DNA of 64,000 nt, from positions 1,833,234 through 1,897,233 of the forward strand of contig CP030886.1 in the NCBI GenBank assembly GCA_006969745.1, given 5' to 3'. Below are positions 10,301 to 22,300 of the stretch, in pieces. The stretch is from Cytophagaceae bacterium (lineage in GTDB: Bacteria > Bacteroidota > Bacteroidia > Cytophagales > Cyclobacteriaceae). Every line of letters starts with the position of its first letter. The stretch's first letter is position 1. The translations under genes were made by a program, and so were the position numbers. The notes below the pieces were generated by a model. The model was not told where the DNA came from, made no database searches, and saw only the letters and a program-made list of their open reading frames with translations.

Positions 10301-13300
10301 GCATCATCGCTGTTTATTTGAACCTCAGAGTTGAAGGTATTTTCCGCAGGTGCTGTAAATACAATCGTGAAAGTAGTACTTCCACCAGCTGATACAACCG
10401 CATCAGGCTGGAGGCCTACTTCGAAGGCTGTATCCCCAGAAGCGCTTACTGCATCAGTGCCCAAATTGAGGTCAGCAGTACCTATGTTATTGATCGTATA
10501 CGTCTTTGTAACCGGGTGAGAAACACCACCATTTCCAAAATCTGTATCATCTGCCAAATCCGGAGTATTATCGCCTGAGACAATCTCTACGCCTAAGCCT
10601 GTTACTTCTATTTCTGGAGCTGACGCTCCCGTGGTAGTAAAATTGACAGGATTATCTACATCAGCGCCAGAATTATACGCCTCAAATGTTGGCGGTCCAT
10701 TTACTTCCAGAACGGCAATTGTGTAATCGGTACCGGCTGTCAGACCATTTACTGTGGTGGAATTTCCATATCCATTGTATACTGCATACCATGCTCCATC
10801 CACAATGTCTCCACCACCGAAATTGGCATCTGCATGGAAATATAGGTTATCAGATGGAATTGGCATTTCTGTCTCAATGCCTTCAAACATGGCAACAATC
10901 CGTCTCTGTCCATCACCATTGGTCCAGGATATATCCACTGAATTGTCCATGATGTTTGAAGGAGAGATGTTAGTTGCCTGTACGGATGAAGCCAAAGCTC
11001 CAGAATGGTCAAATGCCGCAGAACTTACAAAATTCGAGGCAGCTCCTGTTAGAGCAAATCCATTCAAGGTTCCATCCAGCGCGCTGCTTGATTGATCAAA
11101 TACTGCTGTCTCTCCGGAATTGTTTCCACCCGGATCACCTTGGTTGAAGTTGTAGTGGAGGACAAGGTTTCCAACACTTGGGTGACCAGAGAGGTTGTCC
11201 GAATAAAGGTGTGCTCGAATGTCATTACCTGATACCACATCATTCCATATTCTCACCTCATCGATTGAACCGTCAAAGAAGTCTCCGTCTACAGTTCCGG
11301 TGTTAAATGAAGAGCCAATTCTATTAAACTCATGATAAAAGGCGTCATAGGTGATGTTACCTGTTATGTCGAGAATACCATCAACATAAATATTCACATC
11401 ACCAGTACTTTGTTCGTGCGTTGCGGCTATGTGGTGCCACGTATTGTCATTAACTATTGCGTTTCCTTGCACGGTATTCCAGGACGAGCCATCAAAGTGA
11501 TTAAAAACCACTCGGCCATCGGTAATTCCAAATGAAAGGCCAACATCATTATTTACATCTCCAATTACGCTCAGAGCTGCATTCCCTGTATAATTTGATA
11601 CCGCATCAGTTGATGATGTCTGAATCCATGCTTCAAAGGTGAGTCCCGTTGGCAACTGCGTTCTTGTAACGCTTACATAGTCATTATCACCAGCAAAATT
11701 GAGTGCGTTTTCGTTTGTATTGAGAACCCATTGTGAAGTACCAGTATTAATACCATGAATGGCATTGACACTTTGATCCACGGTCTCATTGCCCGACCCT
11801 TCGTCAAATGGATAATAGGCTACTAATCCAGTTTCATTACCGTTTAGTTTGAGGTTACTATTGTTCTGAATCTCTGTTTGCGTTCGGGCGTAGTTCCAAA
11901 AGCGAACCTCATCCATTTGCCCTTGTGCCCAGCCACCACCAATGTTAGCATTACCTCCTAATCCAAGAGTTTTTGTAGCGGCAAACATGGTTCCATGAGC
12001 ACCAACTGTGATGCCCGAAGCTTCAAGAATTCCATCCACATAGATTTCCAGTGAATTTCCATTTCTTACTACGGCTATGTGATGCCAATTTGAATCTGTA
12101 ATGGTGTTAGCAGGAGTATTGAGTTGAGCTCCATTGTCACCGGCAGTAAAATAGACAAAGCTCAAATTTTTGATATTTCCATCTGCATTGTTATCGTAGC
12201 TAAGAAGGAATTGACGATTACCAGATCCGGCTCCTTCATCCTTGTTTATAAGTCCTCTAAAGCCATCAAAGTTGGGGTCATTTACTTTGTACCAGGTTTC
12301 GATTGTAAAGTCACCGGCTCCAAAATCTACCTCGGATGGATCTCCCAGATCAATCTCATTATCCTGAGTTGTAAAATCCAAAGCATAGCCAGGAAAAGCT
12401 GATGTAGTTGCAAATTCTGTTGAAGAAACACTTGTAGCATCTTCCGCTCCGTTTGTGGCTGTTAAACGATAAAACTTACTGATATCCGTCCCAATATTTT
12501 CTGTGGTGGTTACGGCATCTGCAGCGATAGTGGCATTGACCGTTTGAACGTTTGTGGTAAATGCAAAATCATCCGCGCTCTCCAATAAGAAACCTGTCTC
12601 ATCCGAAGCATTGTCAGTCCATTCAAACGTCACATCGGTTGCTGATGAAGCATAGGCAACGAAATTACTTGGGGCATTGGGTGGGGTTAATGGGTTAGTT
12701 AATGCACCCGAAGCGACCCAGTCTGTATTTTCATCCATGTTGATAAGTGTCCCATCATTGTTTGAGAATACATCTTCCACTGCGGTTGACCCAGTTCCAT
12801 CATCAAATTTGTAGTAGGCCAGCATATCAGAATAGTTCGGATGGGCTGAAATGTCGGTTGTGTTTGCGAAAGCAATAATATCACCAGCTGTAAGTGATGC
12901 ATTCCAAATCCTAAACTCATCAATTAATCCAAGCCAATACATGCTGTCCCCATCTGTATCATCAGAGATCAAAAAGTTTGCTGAGGATAGGTCTGGTGCA
13001 GAAGTAGGAACTGTCCCATTGTAAGTAAGGCTCACTTCTACTCCGTCTATGTAGACTTTCATCCTGTCAGCATTTGTCGCACCATTTCCATCAAATACCA
13101 TCGCGAAATGGAACCAACCATTGGCTGTCACCACAGTGGAATAATCGAAGGCCGCATTGAAAGTTGATGCATTATGAAGATATACATACATGTTTCCATC
13201 TGACCATGTTCTAGCCCTTATCTGATTACTTGCATCTGTCCGCATGATGAACATTCCACGTGTTTGATCAAGTGTTGTTTGGTTAAACCATCCTTCAATC

Positions 13301-16300
13301 GTAAATGCATCTGTTTCCGATAATGAAGAAATATTTCCTAAATCAATCTGATCATCAGTGCCATCAAAATCTAGCGCAGAACCCGGATCCGCAGCGCTTA
13401 AGATAGGATATGAGCTCGGTGGATTAAGTGTCGCTGTTGTAAACTCGCCTGGCGCCACATTGTAAGCGTAAACTGAATCAGTAGTCGGATCGGAATTGAT
13501 CAAGCCAGATACACGTTCCCATCCACCTACTGGTGCATTGTCCGTGGCATCCTTTCGATAAAGAATTCTCCTGTTCGTATCTGGCGACCCGCCATTGTTG
13601 TAATCCATACGCACATCTACCTTGGGGTTACCTGGAGCAAAAACTCCATAGTATCTAGTCTGATCAAGCGCATTGAATCCATTTGCAGCTGTCTGATCTG
13701 GGGCTCCACCAATCAAATATCCGTGAACCCCTTGTGATGCATCGTCAACATTCAGAATGATATCCTCCCCGAATGCCGATGTGCTAAGTTTTGCTGGACC
13801 CGCAACGTAGGAATAAATGCTTCCCTGACCTTGAGGTGCGCCAGAAATCACTCTGGTTGCACCGGTAATTACACCATCATTAGAGCCAGCAAGGTCAAAG
13901 GCAGTATTCGGATCACCATCATCAAACTTATATGCTGACACCAAACTTGCAAATGCTGGCACATCCGGATCTATTCTACCGATCATGTGGTCTCGGATCT
14001 CAGTTTCGCTGAGAGCTGTGCTCCAGATGCGTACTTCATCTAGTTCTCCAATAAGCTGACCAGTAGCATTTGGAAAGTTCTTTCCAAGAGAAACATCTGT
14101 GTTATAACCTCCACTTGATCCAACAGCTATATTTTGTGCTACTTGAATTCCATCGACATATAAGGTCATTGTGTTAACGCCATCATAAACACCCGTTGCA
14201 TGATGCCATTGGTCATCATTGAAAGTTCCTGTTGAAAGGATTACTGTTCCTCCCGAACCTGCAGGAGGTTCTCTTAAAACAAAACGAACCTGTCCGGCAT
14301 TCAAATTAAGTAAGGCATAAGTATTGGTAAGGCTACCATTCTCATTTAATACTACCAAGTACGGTGAAACTTCAGCTGTTTTAAACCATGTTTCGATCGT
14401 AAATGCTCCACCAGAAAGGTCAACACCATTAATGAGTACATCATCATTTCCATCAAAGCTTAGTGCACTTCCACCATCAATTTCAACAGGATATGGAGAA
14501 TTTGATGTGGCTGTTACATATTGAGCACTCCCACTAAGAACTCGACTAATCATTTGATCATCTTGAACTTCTGTACCAAGAAAACCGCTTGCTGCCACCC
14601 ATGCAGGATCTGTCAGATCAGCTCGTGATAGAATTCTTCTATCAGATGTAACCCCAATGATGGAATAACGAGCCTGATATGTCTGTCCTGGAGAGAAAAC
14701 ACCGTAATAAGCTACATCATCAATCGCATTGAAGCCTGACGCCGAATTGTTAGCTGGTGTCTGATTGACCTGGTAGATATGTAAAGGAAGGTTGGCCGTA
14801 CCTAGATTTTGAGCAAAGAAATCACCTAAATTCCTGCCTGATCCAGCAGTGTATGTGTACTCGTAAAAGCTTGCATCACCTAAGTGTGCCCCGGAGCTTT
14901 GTAATAGGGCTCCTCCAATTTCGGCACCAGTCAATCCGCCAGTGAAATTATTTATTGCAGATGGTGCAGCATCGTCAAATCGATAATAAGCAGCCAAATT
15001 TCCAAATTCAGGATGTGTATTGGTCACCTTTTTAGCGAGCCATTCTCTAATTGTTGATTCAGTCAACTCAGTATTCCAAATACGAACTTCATCAATTCCT
15101 CCAGTAAAATATTCTTCCGGATTTCCAGCGTCATTAGACCATCCAATTGATAGAGGTAAGCCTGCAACTGGGTTTTCTATTGTTGTTCCTGTAAGTGTTC
15201 CAGCGAATTCACCATCAATATAGATTAGTGTATTTACTGCTTCGAAAACAAAAGCTACATGGTGCCATTCACCTTGAGTAAACGTATAATTGACTGTTCT
15301 GAATGGGTCTATTCCATTAGCCAATCCAATTTCATCCAAAGCATCATTAATGTGTAGGCTATATCGAACGGTGGTACCATTCCTGACTGAGATTATTGCA
15401 GGATTCGCGCTGTTTGAGCCCGCAAGCCAATTTGGCTGTATCCACATCTCTACAGAACTGCCCGTGTTCAGATCATACGCGCCATCAGGAGGGAAAGAGA
15501 TATAATCATCGATTCCATCGAGAGATAGAGCTGTACCTGCGCCCTCTGCAACAGGATATGCAAATGAAAACTGCTGAGAGATTGAGAATTCAGAGGTTCC
15601 ATCCGTAGCGTTGGTTGTTGTAGCTACTACTTCTTCTCCATTGGTAAGTGAGAGTGTTCCAATACTCCACGTTCCTCCCGATACTGTTGCTGATCCGAGA
15701 TAGGTGTCTCCTTGTCCGGTACCATCAGATAAATAAAGATCAATCTCATCTCCATCTGTTCCTGTGCCTGTTACGGTAGAGGCACTTGCTATTGGATCTA
15801 TTGATGGCGGAGCGATCCCGTTTTGAGCACCGGAATTAATCGCGATCCCACTAGTAGAGTTTAAGAAAATCGAATTTCGTCTAACCTCATTTCCATTACT
15901 TGCAGCTGCGTCTATTATTATTCCTGTGTTGATGCTATTTGCAATGATGTTGCCATCTCCAGTATTGGTTGACGATCCAATGATATTACCATCCGATTCT
16001 CCTGCATTGACAAAGAAAATACCATTGTTATTTCCAAAGGCTGTGAACCCATCTGAAGCAACCCCTATGTTGTTTCTAATAATTGTATTGTTGTTCGAGC
16101 TATTTATTCGAATACCTGAGGTATGACCTCCAATTACGTTTTGTTCTACCGTACTGTTATTGGATGGAGTAAAATTCACTCCATTCGCTGCACCGGCCGG
16201 AGCGGATTCGTCAGGTGTAAGACCAAGGATGTTTCCTTGAATGATAGCAAAATCCGCATTTGATAAGCTTATTTCTGAGGTTGTATTGTTTGAAATCACA

Positions 16301-19300
16301 TTACCTTCTCCTGCTCCCAAGCCTCCAATTTGAACATTGTCTCCGTTGGTTCCCAGGCTTATACCGTTTTGATTGGCCATGCCAGCAACTGTTCCATCTG
16401 GCAGAATTCCTATATAATTGGATTGAATGGCCCCTCCACCCGTATATGTGAGAATCTGTATTCCTGCTGATCCATTTCCTGTAATGATGTTTCCTTTCCC
16501 GGGGGCACCAAAGGTGTATCCATTGGATTCGGTTCCTAACAGGTTATACATGATTCCTCTGACATTAAAGTCACTGATGTGAAGACCATAAACTTCTACA
16601 AAATTCTCAGTAAAGTTTAGCCCATTATTAATTGATGCATTTCCAATAATCCGAGGGATATTAGCGGTAGAAATATCCCAGAAAGGCTGAGTAGTTGCAT
16701 CTATAATGGTCCCTTCTCCTGCAATGTCAGGTAGATCGGTAGCTAGTGTGATGTTCCATGGTCCAGACCCTGGTATGTTGAAATAAATGCTCGCGCCCGG
16801 ATACATATTTGCAGAATCTATTGCTGCTCTAAATGATCCAGTGCCTGTATCGTTGGTATTGGTTACCATTACAAAGTTGGCGAAGTATGGTGAGGAGAAT
16901 TCTGAGAATCCATTGAGATCTTCCACTAATGCCACATAATGTGCACTGGGTGCAAAACCGCCACTTATAACTGCCTGTCCACCTGCAACCAATCCAGCAC
17001 CCACGAAAGCTACTCCCTGATTGTTGCTACATCCATCGTCGGCAATGTATACATAAACAGAACTTCCATCTGCCGCAGCTGTAGTGACTGAAGCTGTGGT
17101 AAAATCAACATCGTCAATGGTAGCTCCTGGAGTTAGTGGTCCTGAACCATAACCGATGCCACCTAATTGATTACAACTAAATATGTTGGTGCCTAATGCT
17201 GTGTTTGAAGAGGTGTTTCCATCATATACAATTCCATATTCAACATTTTCTGCGATTATATTTTGACTATTGGTGCCAATGTTTATGTTAGTAGCTGTTC
17301 CATTTATTCTTATACCAGAACCTCCATTGCCTAGGGCTGTAGAACCATCAGACTGAAGGCCTATATAGTTACCATCAATGTCAAAGGTGTTACCTGCTTG
17401 AATGATGATTCCGTGATCTGCATTTCCGGAAATAATGTTGAGGTCACCGGGAGAAGGTCCTCCTATCGTAATAGCGGAATTAGTACCGAGTATATTAATT
17501 CCTCCCAACGTGTTAGGCATCGTGCCGTTTGTGGCCTCATTTGTTCCAATCTTATTGCCTCGAATGGTTACGTTGGATAACCCCGAACCCCCTGAACCAA
17601 ATAGGTTCATACCATATCTATTTGCAGGTGCGCCTGAAATAAGGTTCCCTTCCCCTGTAAAGAAGTCTCCTCCAATCGTTAGTGTTGTAACTTCATTTGT
17701 CGTTGCAATTCCGTGATCACCGATGGCAGAAAGATTAGTTCCATCCAAGGTTCCAATCCTGTTCCCTTGAATCGTTGCGTTATCTCCGTTAACAATGTAG
17801 ATGGCATTTCCTCCAATAGTTCCATGAATGATGTTTCCTTTATTGGCAGCACCAATGATAGCGTTATCTGCCGCATCTGACGCCACATAAACAGCACCGT
17901 TACTAATGTTTCCATCGAAGGCGGTAAAGATTAGACCATATACCTCTACATCGGCCGCATTGATATTGATTCCATTGGCGTTCCCCCCAATTCCGGACCC
18001 GTTTAAGGTCACCATGGTTGCTGCACTTCCAAAAGCCCAGACCGGAAGAGTTGTTCCATCAATAATGGTATTGGCAGCTGTGATTTGTGGAAGAGCACTG
18101 GCGAGATTAATCACATAAGGCGCCGAAGGGATATCAAAAGTGATAGTTGTCCCAGGATTTGCATTGGCATAGGTAATTGCATCTCGTAAAGAGCCTGCAC
18201 CAACATCGTTGGTATTTGTTACCAAAGAAGGAGGGATACTCGCTGCAATTGAAAATGCTGAAGTGCCATCTGCAGCATCAGTTGCGGTAGCAACCACCTC
18301 GTCTGTTACGAGTAATGAGAGACCAGTAACATTCCAGCTTCCGCCTGAAACAAGTGCACTGTCTAGAAATACCTGCCCTTGTCCTGCACCATCTCCCTGA
18401 TAAAGATGAATCCAATCACCGTCTAATCCCGTACCTGAAACACTCGAAGTAGTAACCGCATCAATTGTTGGAGGAGCTATGCTATTATTAGCACCAACAG
18501 CCAGCACAATACCGGAAAGGTTATCATATATTTCGTTGGTAACGAATGAATTGCCTGTAGAAGTTGCCGTAAGGTCAATAGCTGGACCTGCATTGTTAGC
18601 AATAACATTCGGATTATCCTTATAACCGAATCTATTATTTGTGCCTGATCCATTGTCAATGACGATACCTGCTGCGTTTGGTCTTGAATTTGTTAGCGTC
18701 TGATCAAATCCAATGATGTTGTTGATGATATCTACATTGCCAAAACCTGTATTTGAAGTAATTCCTTCACCACCATTGCTTGAAATAATATTGCCATCGA
18801 CGACTACACCCGCAGAAGTGGTGTTGAGAATAATTCCCGGCCCTCCATTGCCCAGAGAAGCTGTTCCATCTGAAGCCAACCCAACGATGTTATTGACAAT
18901 GGAACCGGTTGGAGCCGTTCCGATGATTACCCCCACTGCGTTTGCATCTGTATTATTACCGGAAATGATATTCTCTTGCCCAGCGGTAGAACCTCCCAGA
19001 AGGAAGGAGATCGCACCTCCAATATCAACACCACCGGCTTCATTATGTAGAGAAGCCGTACCCGTTATATCAGTACCAATTAAATTTCCCTGTATTACAA
19101 AATTGGCTCCTTGTGCAATACTAACGATCCCACGTCTGCCGTTTCCAGCTCCTGAAATCTGATTTCCCTCACCACTACCTGAATTACCTCCGATCAATAC
19201 ATTATCTGTAGTCCCGGACAAGTAAATACCGTGCTTTCCTATTTCTGATCTAGTCGTACCATCGAGTGTTCCAAATCTGTTGGACTGAATTGTCACAAAA

Positions 19301-22300
19301 TCAGCGTGATTAATAGCAATTCCTGAGGAATTCATATTATGAAATATGTTCCCCATCGTTGGAGCTCCAATGATTACATTATCTGCCCCATCTCCCGAAA
19401 CCTCAATAGCACCAACAGCTACTGTAGAAGAGGTGAATCCGGATAAGATCAACCCGTAAATTTCTACATTGGCGACATTATTAATTAGTAATCCAGCCTC
19501 ATTAAGGCCCAGAGAAGAACCATTGATTTCAACCATGTTAGCTGCATCACCAAAGGAGGTCCATGAAGGAAGTGTAGTCCCATCAATAATGGTTCCTGCA
19601 GCAGTAATATCCGGTAAGGCTGTTGCCAGGTTAATCAGGTAGGGTCCGGTTGGTATGTTAAATGAAATGGTTGTCCCCGGATTTGCATTTGCATAGTTTA
19701 TTGCTTCTCTCAACGAGCCCGGTCCAGCATCACTTGTATTGGCTACAACTTCATCGGTTGAGATATCTGAAACTACCCAATCTGACCCTACGGCAAAATC
19801 AAATCCAGCTAATGATCCATCATTGGTATTGGAAGTGCGATCTACCGCAAAAGTTCCTGCACCTTCATCCAGTGGGAAGTAAGCGACCAGATTAGGTTGT
19901 GCGACACCCAAGTTTACAGAGGCAAATCGATCAGAGAAATCTGATTTTACTATGTCCCAAACTTTAACCTCATCAATAGTGGAAGTTGCATAAAGACTAT
20001 TGGTAACAAAGCCTCCAATTGTGGCGGTTCCTCCTAGCACTGTGTTTGTGGCAGGTGAACTGGTATTGTCAGCTACTCCATCAAGATACATTTGATACGT
20101 AGCTCCGTCGTATGATATAGCCACATGGTGCCAGCCATCATTAATAACTATTGATGAGGTGAAACTTTGACCGTTTTGAGTGAATAATAATCTGCCACTT
20201 GTATCAAATCCCATTGCAAAAATTTGATTGGCGGCATTGGTACCGTAAGAAAAGAAGTAGGTATTTGCTCCTTGCTGGGTTCCATTCACCCACATTTCTA
20301 CCGTTCGAGAACTGGTGCCAGATGGCAGATTTGCATCGCCAAAGGTCACGATATCATTTATCCCATCAAACTGCAATGCGTTAGCAGGAAAGCTCTCGGT
20401 GGTGGCGAACTCAATGGTAGATTGGCTAGATGCATCTTCATTACCATTGATGGCCGTAACTCTGAAAAAATATCCTTGATCGGCTCCAATACCGACAACC
20501 GCCCCAACCGCATTAGCCGCCCCGACAAGATTACTCCCTGCAATATTTGGGTCGAAGTTGTCATAGCTCGTCGACCACTCGACTAGATAGTCAGTATTAT
20601 CTGTGGCGACATCATTCCATTCTAAATCCACACTTGTAGCATCTCGGTAATAGGCAATTAGGTTGGTAGGTGCTAGTGGCGGCGTTATAGTGGTTACATC
20701 AAAAAAGGTATTACTATTCTGAACATTTGGAGAACCTTCGTCATCCTGTGCTACAACATATAGATCATAGTCGGTTCCAGAAGCCAATCCTGATGGACTT
20801 AAAACAAAATCAGTTGATGGAGTAGTGACATTTATATTCCCTGCTGCCACCTGCCCGGTTCCTCCAAAGCCAGTTCCCGCTCTGACGTCATCTACATTAG
20901 GAGCGGTTGCTCCATCGGGAACAACTACATAAAAGTATGTTCCAGGTTCATTTAGCTGAACCGTGATGTCAAATCCAGTTGTAGTGATGTTATCAACTAA
21001 AGGATAGCCCCCAAGAAAAACTGGAGCGAAAACATCATTATCAAAAGCCGTTGAGGTTACCCAGTTGGAAGTAAGGCCACTCAAAGTGAATGGACCATTT
21101 AAAATTCCGTCATTTGTATTGACCGTCAGATCTGTTAAGGTGGTAATTCCTGAATTATCACTTCCAGGAACACCTAAATTAAAGTCGTAGGAAGCTACAA
21201 GTCCTGTTCCGGCAGCAAGTGTCGTGTATGCATCTGCATTGATCTGCTCTTGTGTTCGTCCTACACTCCAATACCTAACTTCATCTACTTCGCCATCAAG
21301 CTGCGTGCCTGCCTGAGGCCCTGAAACATTCCAATGGGTTCCAATTAAAAACTTGTCTCTATCAGAATAGTCATTTGATGCATCGAAAATAGCTGTTCCT
21401 AGAGAGCTCCCCACTTCCTGTCCGTCTAAATACAACCTATAGTCAGCTCCTGTTTTTGATGCTGCAATATGGTACCATTGGCTTATTGCCAGTCCTGGAT
21501 GGGTTATGCTTACAAAATTTGTTGCGTTTTCACTTGACCTGACCGTCCATCGTAATTCACCTGAGGCCGTAACACTGACCATGGAGGAAGGTTCCACTGA
21601 ACCTGGCTCATCACCATTGACTCCAAAAAGTCCTTGAGATCTCGAATTATCATTTAGATAAACCCATCCTTCAAACGTGTAGTCGTCTATTTCATCGTTA
21701 GGTAGAAATGATGGCGCGTCAACCTGAACATAATCGTCCGCACCATCAAAACTCAGCGCATTCTCAATGTCAATCGTAACATTGCCACTTACGGACCCTT
21801 CGTTCTCGGTCTGATCAACTGCGTAAATGTTGACCGTATATGGAGCTTCTCCCCCAAAGTTGGGATCTACAGCCATATCATATTCCCAACTTCCATCGCC
21901 ATTATTGGTGGCGGGAGTTCGAGTTGTTCCTCCATCAAGAGAAACTTCAATAGTAGCAAAATTATCGTCGATGGTTCCCCCGATGACTGTTGTCCCTATC
22001 GTTTGAAGATCTTCGGCAAAAGTGAGTATTGGAGGCGTTGCATCGGCTGGCGCCAGACCCGTGCCTCCCGATGCCCAGTTACCTGTTGCACCAGTCAGAT
22101 CCATGTTAGTCAATGTACCGTTCCTTGAACTAACCAGTTCAGTTAAGGTAGACCCGGCAGCATCGTTAAAATCATAATATGCAACCAACCCAGTTTGGGA
22201 ACCACTTAATTCTTCATCATAAAGAGCGCCAATCTGTACAGCACTTCGTGCATAGTTCCATACCCGCACTTCATCAAGCATCCCTCTATTGTGGTTAAGG

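Noticed and set aside
18713-19162. Plus-strand open frame of 149 codons inside the giant gene
   Set aside because: It lies antisense to the beta-helix region and its composition (Pro/Ile-rich, no domain) mirrors the repeated codons of the real gene. The same holds for all other plus-strand frames from 7579 to 24393.
15800-19760. Repetitive sequence considered as a CRISPR array or tandem DNA repeat
   Set aside because: The repeats are degenerate, in frame and of irregular length. They encode beta-helix coils; there are no constant direct repeats with unique spacers and no cas genes.
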